Below are positions 15,091 through 15,106 of a stretch of DNA of 15,106 nucleotides, in pieces. This stretch comes from Streptococcus sp. UBA6071 (lineage in GTDB: Bacteria; Bacillota; Bacilli; Lactobacillales; Streptococcaceae). The stretch spans positions 1,708 through 16,813 of the forward strand of contig DIXV01000023.1 of the NCBI GenBank assembly GCA_002436115.1. Direction: 5' to 3'. Every line of letters begins with the position of its first letter. Position 1 is the stretch's first letter. Under the pieces are notes generated by a model. The model worked only from the letters and a program-made list of their open reading frames with translations, was not told the DNA's origin and searched no databases. The translations under genes and the position numbers were made by a program.

Positions 15091-15106
15091 TGGTATCAGA
15101 GACCTA
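15090..15106 (+). CDS. Possible start of a further operon gene (cut by the window)
   Basis: An ATG at 15090 overlaps the TGA of the DUF59 gene (TGATG) and reads MVSET to the window edge. AGGGA lies seven bases upstream as a possible ribosome binding site. Overlapping stop/start signals are common within operons, but five codons do not allow identification. Confidence 0.35.

Overview
The window reads as ordinary core chromosome of a low-GC Gram-positive coccus, almost certainly a Streptococcus. I base this on the close match of the RF3, DnaX, DnaG, 369-residue RpoD and MscL sequences to my recollection of streptococcal proteins. AAGGAGG-type ribosome binding sites, sigma-A promoters (TTGNNN-N17-TATAAT, often with an extended TG -10) and compact rho-independent terminators between most units fit as well. 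No tRNA or rRNA gene, insertion sequence, prophage, CRISPR array or foreign-looking island is visible, and I found no undescribed multi-gene system. The points of interest lie in leaders and gene starts.

Layout, left to right. The 3' part of manA (cut by the window edge) ends at 776 and is followed by a terminator. A gene-poor stretch then leads to a good promoter, a foldable leader of about 120 nt and prfC (RF3). Convergent to prfC is a cytoplasmic alpha-amylase gene on the minus strand, with separate terminators for the two genes. The amylase gene diverges from ridA. The ridA terminator abuts the promoter of a structured leader in front of dnaX, which is followed after one base by a DUF1934 gene. 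Next comes a yybP-ykoY (Mn2+) riboswitch with a terminator platform controlling a P2-type Mn2+/Ca2+ export ATPase. A bidirectional terminator separates this from a minus-strand metallophosphoesterase gene that appears to be transcribed without a leader. mscL, also on the minus strand, diverges from the dnaG-rpoD operon, which continues into a DUF59 (MIP18/SufT-like) gene and the first codons of another gene at the right edge.

How the genes work together. dnaX (clamp loader), dnaG (primase) and rpoD (primary sigma factor) are macromolecular-synthesis genes, and prfC serves translation termination. manA and the amylase handle sugars. ridA removes reactive enamines. mscL and the P-type ATPase protect against hypo-osmotic shock and divalent-metal excess. 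Only dnaX-DUF1934 and dnaG-rpoD-DUF59-(next) look like operons; the other genes carry their own promoters and terminators.
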